A stretch of 64,000 bases of DNA from Pseudomonas putida (lineage in GTDB: Bacteria; Pseudomonadota; Gammaproteobacteria; Pseudomonadales; Pseudomonadaceae): contig NZ_CP016634.1 in the NCBI RefSeq assembly GCF_002741075.1, positions 1,690,501 to 1,754,500 of the forward strand. The letters are read 5' to 3'. The position numbers were made by a program, and so were the translations under genes. Shown here one piece after another: positions 42,852 to 52,480 of this stretch (positions are counted from its first letter, which is position 1; each line of letters starts with the position of its first letter). The notes under the pieces were generated by a model that worked only from the letters and a program-made list of their open reading frames with translations, was not told where the DNA came from and did no database searches.

Positions 42852-44737
42852 GTTACTACTACAGCCAGGAGGCCAGAGTTCGGATCTCGGCGTTCGACCA
42901 GCAGTCCCTTACCGAGTTTATTGAGGAAGTACCGCATAGCTATCGAAAATCCTGCTATGACCGGATGACCGCCATTGACGGTTTTCGCAGCGGGACACCC
43001 ACTGACTTCAAAGCCAAGCAAAAGCGACTCATCAGTCATCTATTGCATCCACTGGGTGGCCAGAAGAGTGAAGCCGATTGGAAGGCCTTCGCCAACTTCT
43101 GGGTAGAGTGGGCGAGAAATCATCTGCACAAAGATTTCCCCGCAGGTGACAAATTGCCGCCCGCTAATGATGCGGGCCCGCTTTTTCTGGCGAAGCTCGT
43201 TGAACGTTTCCCGGATGCCCCACGCGAGACGGTAGAGCGCTTGATCGCGTTTAGTGGGTTCGCTGACCACGCCGACACTCAGACAGAACTGAGCAAATTC
43301 CGCACTGCGGCCATAGTGGCGCGTGATCGACTGTTTGAAGCCTTGCCGGATCGCGTCGGCACTCTAGAGGACAGCGTTGAGAGCCTTGAAGCGACAGATG
43401 ATGCTTTTGTCGAACAGCTCAATGCACTGCGCTTGAAGGATGACAACCTAGCTGGAGAACTGCGTGACATCAGGGAGCGCGCCACTGAGTCGACGCGCGA
43501 CCTCGCCGAACTTCGCGCACTGACAGAACGCCTCCTTGCCGCGGATGAGCAGTTGGTATCGACCGTCCGCGCATTGGAAGAGAACGCCATGCGCGCCGGT
43601 GCTTCCGACGAAGCAGCCCAAGACGACATCCGTTCCTTGAGCGAAGCAGTGAAGGTGCTGTCTGAGCGGTCAGGTGCTTGGGATGAGATGACGGCACACC
43701 TCAGTGCGATCGAAAACCGGCTAAAGCCTATCACTGCACGCGAAACGGCTTGGGTAGAGACCACAGAAGCTGTAGCGCGGCTGTCAGAACGCCTGGAAAC
43801 TTTGCAAAGTAGCGTTGGTACAGTAAGGAGCGAGTCACCCCCTACGTCGCAGGTTCGTCTGTTTGAAGCAGAGCCTCAGGGGCCACTTGTCGAGATCCTA
43901 AGCGTGGAGACTGCGTGCGATTTGATCTCCACCAACCTACAAGCATGCGGTTTCGTCAAAGGGACAGCACTGACCGTTGCACGTCAAATCATAGCCGCGC
44001 TTGCCGCCGGTCAGTTGATCCAATTTACCGGGTCGTTGGCGGACGTGGTCGCTGACGCACTGGCTGCGGCCGTGGGTGGATCAAGCTACCACGAGTGGCG
44101 CATCCCTGTCGGCCTTGTCTCGGATGAGGCAGCGGCGGAATGCCTGGAAATAGTGGGAGAGACCTCAGGCTGCCTAGCCCTGAAAGGCGCAAATCGCTCC
44201 GCCTTTGAAGTCTATGGCTCAGCCATTCGCGAGGTGATTACCCGCCGTCAACTAGCGATGTCCGTCTACCCCCGACTTGCGCTGGTCGCCTCGTGGGCCC
44301 AGGGACCCGCAGCATTTCCAGGCGGTGGCACACTTGCCGAACTCGGCCCGGTTTTTGATACCGATGTGCTTCCCATGCGTGGCGTAACTTCCCGATTGAT
44401 CAATGTGAAGTATGGTCATCTCGCGCAAGAGTCATGGGACCAACTTGAGGGCTTCGACAGCGGCATGTCCGGTGCTCTCGTGGCGGAGTTGGAGGAACTG
44501 CTGAAAGAGGCGGGCTTTCAGCCGGGCAACCTTTGGAGAAGATGCGCCGAACGAGCCTATCTGCGCTTACGGACTGCTGCAGGAAGCAGCGAGGAAGGGG
44601 ACCTGTATGCTCTTTTAACGGCATGGGCACTGCCTTGGGCAAAGAGTACAGGCGGTCCGGTCGACGATTTAGCCCGCCTGGCAGAGCAGGTCATGGCTCA
44701 ACACCAGGCTGAAACTTCGCATCTCGAGGGGGCCTAG
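42848..44737 (+). CDS. druC: Druantia protein DruC
   Basis: A 629-residue protein. Residues about 130-330 form a long coiled coil (LFEALPDRVGTLEDSVESLE, DIRERATESTRDLAELRALT, LTERLLAADEQLVSTVRALE); the C-terminal 290 residues look globular, and no Walker A motif is seen there. ATGA overlap with druB and direct abutment with druD show an operon. Assigned by synteny; a structural or scaffold role is inference. Confidence 0.75.
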   Translation: MSYYYSQEARVRISAFDQQSLTEFIEEVPHSYRKSCYDRMTAIDGFRSGTPTDFKAKQKRLISHLLHPLGGQKSEADWKAFANFWVEWARNHLHKDFPAGDKLPPANDAGPLFLAKLVERFPDAPRETVERLIAFSGFADHADTQTELSKFRTAAIVARDRLFEALPDRVGTLEDSVESLEATDDAFVEQLNALRLKDDNLAGELRDIRERATESTRDLAELRALTERLLAADEQLVSTVRALEENAMRAGASDEAAQDDIRSLSEAVKVLSERSGAWDEMTAHLSAIENRLKPITARETAWVETTEAVARLSERLETLQSSVGTVRSESPPTSQVRLFEAEPQGPLVEILSVETACDLISTNLQACGFVKGTALTVARQIIAALAAGQLIQFTGSLADVVADALAAAVGGSSYHEWRIPVGLVSDEAAAECLEIVGETSGCLALKGANRSAFEVYGSAIREVITRRQLAMSVYPRLALVASWAQGPAAFPGGGTLAELGPVFDTDVLPMRGVTSRLINVKYGHLAQESWDQLEGFDSGMSGALVAELEELLKEAGFQPGNLWRRCAERAYLRLRTAAGSSEEGDLYALLTAWALPWAKSTGGPVDDLARLAEQVMAQHQAETSHLEGA

Positions 44738-45772
44738 ATGAGATGGCAAGCACTGTCCCGGCACGAGGCACAAAGCATCTTGGCCAATGGCCTAAGTTGC
44801 ACCACCCAAGGCGAAGGTCTGCGGATCGCCGCTATCGCGGAATGTCTCCGTGCTGCCTGCTTCCTACGCGCGATGCCTACCGAAAATCGGGGCGCGTGGA
44901 CACCTGTGGCTTCACTCAGCCTGACCAGCCTGACCCGAAAACATCTTGGGCCAATTTGGCCAGGGATGCTGGATGACACGGAGGCCAAACCTGGCGTACT
45001 GAGCATTCTCGACAGCCTAGAGCAGATCGGCGATTTGGTTCGGGTTGAAAAAGGATGGTTGCCTCCTCCTCCACGAGCGATCAGGTCTCAGGACGGCTAC
45101 GCGGTCGTACTGGGTGGCGGACCCTCACCGCGTTTCCCGCGAAGCGTTAAGGCTAGGGCACTCGGGCGAGTGCGGGTGATACCGACGTCACTCTGTGCGG
45201 GATGGCTGGATATGGGCGACCCGAGTGACTGGATCGGTGCGCCTCTTGAGGGATTGGCAACCTGGTCTTCTAACTTTCTCATGCAAGCGTCCAGACGTTT
45301 TACCTCTTGTCCAACGGATGTCGCGCCTGTATCCGCGTATGTGCAGGGACGTTGGTCTGAGCTGGTAAGTCAGCCCAGTAACTCCGGACACTTCCTGGCC
45401 AAGTGTCGAACCGAGAACATAGTGAGTTATTTCATAGGCAAGTTTCACTGCGGTCGGCTTGAACAGTTGACATCCATCGAGGCATCTGACGCACGTCGCC
45501 TGCGCTTCTATCTGGATCTCGAAGCGGGCCGGCCTTGTAAGATGCAAATAGAAAGCTCCCCACGGTTTGTGACCTTGCGATCGTATCGCCGGCTTCCGCC
45601 TGAGCAGGAGAAGGCACTGCTGCTCGGCTGGGAATTACCTAGAACCGAGAGTGATCATGCCGGGTTGAAAATCCATGTAATACCAGTCGAAACATTCCCC
45701 ATTGTGCGCTGTGCGCTTGAGGGATTAGGCATTGTTTTGGTCGAGCGCGGCGGCGCACAAGGAAGGATCTAA
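44738..45772 (+). CDS. druD: Druantia protein DruD
   Basis: A 344-residue protein starting directly after the druC stop (TAGATG) and ending in overlap with druE (TAATG). N-terminal part looks like a winged-helix region (LSLTSLTRKHLGPIWPGMLD, then ILDSLEQIGDLVRVEKGWLP); the remainder is unrecognised. Assigned by position and size within the type I operon. Confidence 0.75.
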   Translation: MRWQALSRHEAQSILANGLSCTTQGEGLRIAAIAECLRAACFLRAMPTENRGAWTPVASLSLTSLTRKHLGPIWPGMLDDTEAKPGVLSILDSLEQIGDLVRVEKGWLPPPPRAIRSQDGYAVVLGGGPSPRFPRSVKARALGRVRVIPTSLCAGWLDMGDPSDWIGAPLEGLATWSSNFLMQASRRFTSCPTDVAPVSAYVQGRWSELVSQPSNSGHFLAKCRTENIVSYFIGKFHCGRLEQLTSIEASDARRLRFYLDLEAGRPCKMQIESSPRFVTLRSYRRLPPEQEKALLLGWELPRTESDHAGLKIHVIPVETFPIVRCALEGLGIVLVERGGAQGRI

Positions 45773-48700
45773 TGAACAACACGTCCATGGCAGAGGCTGT
45801 CGGGGTGCACGAGACCGCGAAAAGTCTCACCGAAAGCTTGCGGCAGTATATCGAGGCGCAATATCACATCCGGGATGAAGGACTGGTCAGGGAGCGCCAC
45901 GCGCTTTTGCAAGCCAATGCTACCATCGCCCAGACCCCCTACGTGGAGGCCACGCAAGTCTATAAAACAGGTGAAGCTTATCAGCACTTGGCCATCCCGC
46001 CGGCGGCTGCTTCAGTGTTGAACGACTTGTCCGGGATGGGCTTGGGACTCTATCCCCGCCCCTATGAACATCAGGCGCAGGCCTTGAGCGCATTCTTGGG
46101 TGATGAGTCGGCGGACTTAGTCATCGCGACTGGTACGGGCTCAGGAAAAACCGAAAGTTTTCTCATGCCAGTGATTGGCTCCCTGGCAATCGAGGGAGCA
46201 GAGCGGCCAAAGTCCGCATCAATGCCCGGGTGCAGGGCCATGCTCTTGTATCCCATGAACGCACTAGTCAATGACCAATTGGCGCGAATTCGTCGCATTT
46301 TTGGCAACGCCGACGCAGCGGGTATCTTGCAGCAGGGCCGGACATTGCCAATTCGCTTTGGCAGTTATACCGGGCGCACGCCTTACCCGGGCAAGCGGGA
46401 AAGTAGCCGCGATGAACGCTTCATCAAGCCGCTGTTCGAGCAATTCTACAAAAGGGTCGCCAACGTCCCGGCAGTCCAGGGCGAGTTGGCTAGGATCGGC
46501 CGCTGGCCGAGCAAAGATCTCGTGGGCTTTTATGCCGATGACTCGGTGCAGACCAAGACCTATTCGTCGGGTAAGCGGCAAGGCAAACAGTTCATTTCCA
46601 AAAACTGGAAAGGGCGACTCCTCACGCAGCCTGGTGACCGTGAGTTGATGACGCGTGACGAAATGCAGGTGCGCTGCCCCGAACTGCTAATCACCAACTA
46701 TTCAATGCTCGAATATATGCTAATGCGTCCCATCGAGCGGGACATCTTCGAACAGACCAAGGACTGGTTGAAAAGTGATGTTCGCAACGAGTTCATTCTG
46801 GTACTCGATGAAGCACACATGTACCGCGGAGCGGGTGGGGCAGAGGTCGCGCTGCTGATTCGTCGACTCTGCGCCCGCTTGGACATCCCACGCGAGCGTA
46901 TGCGCTGCATTCTGACCAGTGCGAGTCTGGGCAGCGAGGAGGCTGCAGCGTACAACGGTGAGCGGTTTGCCCGCGACTTGACCGGTTTACAAGAAAGCTC
47001 GCCGCGTCGACTTCGCGTCATTCAAGGTACCCATGAACTCCGGCCCGGTGACCGCAGCATCACCGATGCGCAAATGCAAGCGCTGGCCTCTTTGGATCTG
47101 CCTGCGTTTCAGCGCGCGGCAAACGACTTGTCATCAGCGATGCGTGCGCTGAATGACCTGGCTCGAGCACTCGGCTGGGACTCGTTCCAAGGCTCGGATC
47201 ACGCCGGGCTGCGGAACTGGCTGTTCGAGAACCTCACTGAGTTTGGCCCCTTGGAGAGGCTGATCGAGCTGGTCTCAGGCAAAGCCGAAAAGCTTGATGA
47301 CCTCGGCGAAAAACTCTTCGGTAGGACGCAGGACAACAGCCCAGAAAAGGCCACCGATGCGTTGCTGGCGCTGGGAAGCTACGCCCAACGACGTGCGGAT
47401 GGCCGGGTTTTATTACCGACGCGGCTCCACCTGTTTCACCGCGGCTTGCCGGGACTCTATGCATGCATTGATCCTGATTGCTCCAGTCGTCACGGTAAAC
47501 ACGAGGGCTCAACTGTCCTGGGAAGCCTGCGCACCAAGCCCTCGACGCAATGCAACTGCGAGTCCAAAGGTCGAGTGTTTGAATTTCTGACCCATCGTGA
47601 TTGCGGTGCTGCCTTCGTGCGCGGCTACGTGAACGCAGCCATGGATTTCGTCTGGCACCAACCCAATGGCCCGTTCTCCGAAGCGGGTACGGCGGCGTTG
47701 ATGCCAGTGGATATTTTTGTTGAGGAAACGACGCACCCGCGAAGCCGTCACCGCGACAAATGGCTGCATATTTCGACGGGCATCATGAGCTCGACCAGCC
47801 AGGAAGGGGTCGAGGGGTTTCGCAGGGTGCGAGTGCCGGACAAAACGCCAATAGGGGAACCAATTACCTTCGATAATTGCCCCGTCTGCACGCGAAGGAT
47901 CCGCAATGGTAAAGATGAACCCTCAAAGATCATGGACCACGTGACCAAGGGGGAGGCACCGTTTACTACTCTGGTTCGAACCCAGATGGCCAGGCAGCCA
48001 GAGAGCAGGGTCGTGGATGCCCGCCACCCGAACGGTGGGCGCAAGGTCCTTATCTTTTCGGACGGCCGGCAGAAAGCGGCTCGTCTGGCACGAGACATTC
48101 CTCGCGACATCGAATTGGACGTCTTCCGGCAAGCGATTGCCTTGGCCTGCCAAAAACTGCGAGATATTTCGCGGGAACCGCGGCCTACGCAAGTGCTTTA
48201 CACAGGTTTTCTAGCAGTTCTCAGCGAGTTTGACCTGCCGCTGTTTGATGGCGTTGACGCGCGCAAGGTCGCCGACGCGATTGCACTGTACAAACGCGAT
48301 TGCGACTCTGATTTGGAAGAGGCACTACAACAAAACGGTCTGCCTCCAGAGTTGCCAGCACGCTATCGCATCGCTTTGCTCAAGCTGCTGTGCAGTAGCT
48401 ACTACTCATTGACTGGGACCACCATTGGCTACGTCGAGCCAGTCACCACCAAGCTGAGGAAAATCAAACAAGATCTCGTTGCGGCGGGTGTAACAATCGC
48501 GGACCAGGACCTGCGAGCACTGGCCATCGGCTGGATAGAAATGCTGCTGCAGGACTTTGCGTTTGACAAATCGATTGATCGTATCCTGCGTATCAAAGCG
48601 GCGGGATATGGAAAACCATCGTGGAGCAGCAACGGTAAGTTTGACAAAGCGCTGAGAGAGGCACTCGCCACCCATCTGCCCGGTCACTTGGCAACACTAG

Positions 48701-51309
48701 AGGTCATCGAAGCGACGCTGCGTAATCACTTGGCCGACGAGGAAAACGGCGGCTGGTTCCTGTCGCCTAACTCACTTAACTTAGTGGTGAACCTCGATCA
48801 CGTCTGGGCGCAATGCGGCCAGTGCACGGCCGTCACACCGCTCGCATTATCAGGCAAAATTTGCCTGGCGTGCGGGAGTGATCGTGCCACGCTTGTGGAT
48901 CCTGCCATGAGTGAATATCTAACCGCCCGCAAGGGACTCTGGCGCGAACCGGTATGGGAGGCATTGCAGCCAGGTGCGAGGCTCTCCAATCTCAACGTGG
49001 AAGAGCACACGGCACAGTTGTCGAATCGTGATCGAAACAAAGTGCATGCGACCACGGAGCTTTATGAACTGCGTTTCCAGGATGTGCTGATCGATGCTAG
49101 CGACCGCCCGATCGATGTGCTCAGTTGCACGACGACCATGGAAGTAGGCGTCGACATCGGTTCATTGGTAGCGGTTGCTCTGCGCAACGTGCCTCCTCAA
49201 CGAGAAAACTATCAGCAACGCGCTGGGCGGGCGGGGCGCCGAGGTGCATCCGTTTCCACGGTAGTGACCTATTCACAAAACGGCCCGCACGACAGTCACT
49301 ATTTCCTGAACCCCCGGTACATAGTGGCCGGACCACCTCGCACGCCCGAGATCAAGGTGGATAACGCCAAGATTGCTCGTCGTCACGTCCACGCCTATTT
49401 GTTCCAGACGTTCTTCCATGAAGTCATGGCCAAGAATCCGGTACTGCCATCATCCAAGACGGCATTGCTGCAAAAGGCACTGGGTGCGACCCATGATTTC
49501 TTTTTTGGCGGTAACGATTCCGGGCTTAATCTCGAGCAGTTCAAGGCATGGATCACGAGTAACGTGCTTCAGGACAATGGCCCTTTAAAAAGGTCCGTGC
49601 TGGCATGGCTCCCGCCGAGTCTCGATACGCAAGGGGTCACCTTGATGGAGTGGCTCGAAGAGACCGTTCATGGTTTGATGCAGAGGTTGCATGAGCTAGC
49701 GGCGCAGCTACCGCAACAGGCGTTAAGTCAAGCCGACGAGAGCGAAGTGCAAGAGGTAGATGAGGTCAATGACGATGACAGCAATGCATCCGACGCTGAA
49801 ATTGAGCAAAAGGAATTGCTGGAGTTTCTTTTCCACCACGGCTTACTGCCTACCTATGCGTTTCCAACGAATTTGTGCAGCTTCTTGGTGGAGAGCATGG
49901 CCAAGGTAAATGGCAGGTTGGAAATTCAGACTGTCCAACGTCCGCAGCAGTCGATCAGCAAAGCCTTGAGTGAATATGCCCCAGGACGGCTCATCGTGAT
50001 CGATCGACATACTTATCGATCCGGTGGGGTCTTCGCCGACCTGCCAGGGAATGTGGTCAATCGCGCGGCACCTCTGTTCAAAAATGCCAAGCGCCATGTT
50101 CATTGCAAAACCTGCACTTTCGTCCGCAACCCCAATATGCCATCCGACCCCAAAGATCCATGTCCGGTATGCGGCGGCGTGCTTGCCACAGAGATGATGA
50201 TCTTGCCGGAGGTGTTCGGCCCGGAAAAAGCTGAAGACTTGCCTGAAAACGATCGAGAGCAGGAAATTACCTTCGCAACGATGGCGCAATTTCCGCAGCC
50301 TGTTAATCCTGATGAGTTATTCTTTCACCCCTGTGGGCCGAAGGCGAGTTTCACCCATGCAGTTGACCAGACGCTGGTGACAGTCAACCGGGGCATAGAG
50401 GGGGCCGAATCTAGTGGCTTCCTAGTATGCGTTGAATGCGGCCACGCTTCTGTGTCTGACCGCAACGCTCATCTCGGCGCACATGACCGGCCTTACAAGT
50501 TGCTAGCTCCCAAAGGCACACCTGCACAGTGCTCCGGACGCTTTGAGCAAGTCCTCCTAGGTCATGATTTCAAGACTGACTTGCTACTGCTCAGATTGAA
50601 AATTGAAGCGCCGCTGGTTACGAATACGGCCGAGGTTGTGGTCCTGCAAATCCTTGAGGATGCTCTTCACTCTATAGCTGAGGCGCTAAGGCTAGCGGCA
50701 AGCCGGCATCAACAATTGGATCTCGACCCCTCAGAGTTCGGGTCGGGCTTCAGGATCGATCCCGGAGTGCAGGGGGAGGCGCGTGTACTGGAAGTCTTCC
50801 TGTATGACACTCTTTCAGGAGGAGCTGGCTACGCAGAGATCGCAGCCCGCCACATCGTAGAGATCCTAGAGGCAACCCGCCAATTGTTAGAGAACTGCGA
50901 CTGTGAAACGTCCTGCACCGAGTGCTTGAATCACTTCCATAATCAACACCTGCAGAGCCGTCTCAACAGGCATCTCGGAGCCACGCTATTGAAGTACGCC
51001 GTGGATGGCGTAGAGCCTGGCTGTGCGTCCTTAGAGGAGCAGTGGCAGACACTGTCGCAATTGCGCGCCAGCCTCGTACTCGACGGTTACCAGTGTAGGT
51101 TCGATGCGGTGGGATCAGTACCGATGATGGTGCAGCGCAATGGTCGAAGCCTTGCAGTCGGCTGCTTCCCTGGGCTTATTCACACGCCAGATTTCGTGCA
51201 TGGTGTGGCGTCAGCGAAAGGCGTGGATGGCCATCTGGCCCTGAATGAGTATTTGCTCCGGTCAGATATGTCCGGTGCCCACCAAAGGATCAAGGAGTTG
51301 TTCGAGTAG
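45772..51309 (+). CDS. druE: Druantia giant helicase DruE (DUF1998)
   Basis: An 1,845-residue superfamily 2 helicase. Motif I is IATGTGSGKTES (about 118-129), Ib-like LLYPMNALVNDQLARI, II is LVLDEAHMYRG (about 344), later TTTMEVGVDIGSL and VI is YQQRAGRAGRRG (about 1145). The C-terminus is DUF1998 with a cysteine cluster (FLYDTLSGGAGYAEIAARHI, then CDCETSCTECL), as in the MrfA-type helicases. An internal acidic stretch (EVDEVNDDDSNASDAEIEQK) is a likely linker. Last gene of the operon; expected motor of the system. Confidence 0.9.
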   Translation: MNNTSMAEAVGVHETAKSLTESLRQYIEAQYHIRDEGLVRERHALLQANATIAQTPYVEATQVYKTGEAYQHLAIPPAAASVLNDLSGMGLGLYPRPYEHQAQALSAFLGDESADLVIATGTGSGKTESFLMPVIGSLAIEGAERPKSASMPGCRAMLLYPMNALVNDQLARIRRIFGNADAAGILQQGRTLPIRFGSYTGRTPYPGKRESSRDERFIKPLFEQFYKRVANVPAVQGELARIGRWPSKDLVGFYADDSVQTKTYSSGKRQGKQFISKNWKGRLLTQPGDRELMTRDEMQVRCPELLITNYSMLEYMLMRPIERDIFEQTKDWLKSDVRNEFILVLDEAHMYRGAGGAEVALLIRRLCARLDIPRERMRCILTSASLGSEEAAAYNGERFARDLTGLQESSPRRLRVIQGTHELRPGDRSITDAQMQALASLDLPAFQRAANDLSSAMRALNDLARALGWDSFQGSDHAGLRNWLFENLTEFGPLERLIELVSGKAEKLDDLGEKLFGRTQDNSPEKATDALLALGSYAQRRADGRVLLPTRLHLFHRGLPGLYACIDPDCSSRHGKHEGSTVLGSLRTKPSTQCNCESKGRVFEFLTHRDCGAAFVRGYVNAAMDFVWHQPNGPFSEAGTAALMPVDIFVEETTHPRSRHRDKWLHISTGIMSSTSQEGVEGFRRVRVPDKTPIGEPITFDNCPVCTRRIRNGKDEPSKIMDHVTKGEAPFTTLVRTQMARQPESRVVDARHPNGGRKVLIFSDGRQKAARLARDIPRDIELDVFRQAIALACQKLRDISREPRPTQVLYTGFLAVLSEFDLPLFDGVDARKVADAIALYKRDCDSDLEEALQQNGLPPELPARYRIALLKLLCSSYYSLTGTTIGYVEPVTTKLRKIKQDLVAAGVTIADQDLRALAIGWIEMLLQDFAFDKSIDRILRIKAAGYGKPSWSSNGKFDKALREALATHLPGHLATLEVIEATLRNHLADEENGGWFLSPNSLNLVVNLDHVWAQCGQCTAVTPLALSGKICLACGSDRATLVDPAMSEYLTARKGLWREPVWEALQPGARLSNLNVEEHTAQLSNRDRNKVHATTELYELRFQDVLIDASDRPIDVLSCTTTMEVGVDIGSLVAVALRNVPPQRENYQQRAGRAGRRGASVSTVVTYSQNGPHDSHYFLNPRYIVAGPPRTPEIKVDNAKIARRHVHAYLFQTFFHEVMAKNPVLPSSKTALLQKALGATHDFFFGGNDSGLNLEQFKAWITSNVLQDNGPLKRSVLAWLPPSLDTQGVTLMEWLEETVHGLMQRLHELAAQLPQQALSQADESEVQEVDEVNDDDSNASDAEIEQKELLEFLFHHGLLPTYAFPTNLCSFLVESMAKVNGRLEIQTVQRPQQSISKALSEYAPGRLIVIDRHTYRSGGVFADLPGNVVNRAAPLFKNAKRHVHCKTCTFVRNPNMPSDPKDPCPVCGGVLATEMMILPEVFGPEKAEDLPENDREQEITFATMAQFPQPVNPDELFFHPCGPKASFTHAVDQTLVTVNRGIEGAESSGFLVCVECGHASVSDRNAHLGAHDRPYKLLAPKGTPAQCSGRFEQVLLGHDFKTDLLLLRLKIEAPLVTNTAEVVVLQILEDALHSIAEALRLAASRHQQLDLDPSEFGSGFRIDPGVQGEARVLEVFLYDTLSGGAGYAEIAARHIVEILEATRQLLENCDCETSCTECLNHFHNQHLQSRLNRHLGATLLKYAVDGVEPGCASLEEQWQTLSQLRASLVLDGYQCRFDAVGSVPMMVQRNGRSLAVGCFPGLIHTPDFVHGVASAKGVDGHLALNEYLLRSDMSGAHQRIKELFE

Positions 51310-51350
51310 CCAAACAGGGACTAAACCGCGCGTATAAAGCAAGGGCGAAG

Positions 51351-51383
51351 GCCCGTTGGCCGCACTAAGAGCGGCCAACGGGC
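51351..51383. terminator. Strong stem-loop after druE
   Basis: GCCCGTTGGCCGC (51351-51363) pairs perfectly with GCGGCCAACGGGC (51371-51383) around ACTAAGA. No T-tract on the plus strand. Its place 41 bp after the druE stop suggests it ends the druABCDE transcript. Confidence 0.6.
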
Positions 51384-51829
51384 TCGCAATTACCGAATAT
51401 GCTGGCCTGGAAAAGTAATCAAGGCCAACCTCATTTGCGAGCAGACACGTGCGGTAGGTGGAAGGCTAGGGTGGGGCTGTCAAGCATTGAAAACAGACGG
51501 CAAGAAGACTCAGTTCATCAGCGCGAGATCAATCAGATTGGGCAGTACTGTCTCCGCGTGGCCTATCAGCATGATCTCGTTCGGGTTGTTCATTGATACA
51601 TCTTTGCGTTGACGTATATGACCACTGCACCAGACGCCAACACGATATCTGGTAAGTCAGCAGCAGGCCTGTGGATCGCGCTGGATTTCGTAGATAGCTT
51701 GTTGCATTAAACCGAGGCCGAGTACGATCGCCCTGAGCAATCTGCGTCTGGCTTAAAACACAACAGCGATAAAAGGGTGATTACGAGGGAACGTCTTATG
51801 AGAGTTCAGAGCAACACATCAGTAAGGCA

Positions 51830-51853
51830 AAAGCCCGGTCGTTACCGGGCTTT
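51830..51853. terminator. Bidirectional-type terminator hairpin
   Basis: AAAGCCCGGT, loop CGTT, ACCGGGCTTT: a perfect 10-bp stem with A and T runs built into its base, usable on both strands. On the minus strand it lies about 220 bp beyond the end of the recombinase operon. Confidence 0.65.
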
Positions 51854-52073
51854 GCAGATCCCTCTAGGGGAGATAAAGCTAAAGTGCCTCAAGGGCTACC
51901 AGCCAAACTCTACGAGCGGTTGGCGCACATGTCAACGCTTTGCGCGTGGGACGAAGTAGCCAGGATACGTGTACCGCAATGTGTAGTCGTCAGAGCTGAG
52001 GCAGTCCCGTCTAGTACTGCTGGCAGGTGACCATGCCGTAATCTGTAGTCGATATGAAGACCTCTAAGCTGAC

Positions 52074-52472
52074 CTATCGGCTGTTTCTCAACGGTGCCAT
52101 AACTGACTCAACGTCCAAACCGTTCATAAGGCAGTTGTGTGCTATGACTGACAGAGCCTCGAAAAGCTTGTCTCGCTGTCTTTCCAACGCAGCATTCTCC
52201 GCTTGAAGACTTGCAATACGCTCTTCGAGACTTCGGCGCCGGCGGGCACCATCCGGATCCCTCCCGCTTTCTCTCATTTGAACAATACGGGCGGCCTCAA
52301 TTCTGTCTCCACGCTCACCTCCTAGCGTAGCTCGGCTTGTCAGGCCCAGTCGGCGCTGCACCTCCGGTCGGGAAATGGGAGCGAGCTCCACTCCTGAGCT
52401 AATCATCTGGGCGAGGAGAGCGTCTATTGCTTCGTCAAGAGTGCTGCCCCTCAATGTCTGTCGTCGCGCCAT
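52074..52472 (-). CDS. Small coiled-coil protein of the recombinase operon (TnpC-like)
   Basis: 132 residues from ATG 52472 (AGGGA upstream). The N-terminal half looks like a DNA-binding domain (LAPISRPEVQRRLGLTSRAT); the C-terminal half is a coiled coil (SLEERIASLQAENAALERQR, then DKLFEALSVIA). It starts 8 bp after the 700-residue recombinase. Small proteins of this build accompany the recombinases of Tn554-type and similar multi-recombinase elements; family identity is inferred from context. Confidence 0.65.
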   Translation of the reverse strand: MARRQTLRGSTLDEAIDALLAQMISSGVELAPISRPEVQRRLGLTSRATLGGERGDRIEAARIVQMRESGRDPDGARRRRSLEERIASLQAENAALERQRDKLFEALSVIAHNCLMNGLDVESVMAPLRNSR

Positions 52473-52480
52473 AGTTGTCC

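Larger units (their letters stand above)
51310..52073. other. 764-bp intergenic stretch between druE and recombinases
   Basis: Besides the two hairpins, only short frames without motifs occur (plus 51399-51596; plus 51777-51959, which reads through the terminator). I support no gene here. Confidence 0.5.

Noticed and set aside
51399..51959. Two short plus frames after druE
   Set aside because: No motifs or good starts, and the second reads through a terminator hairpin.
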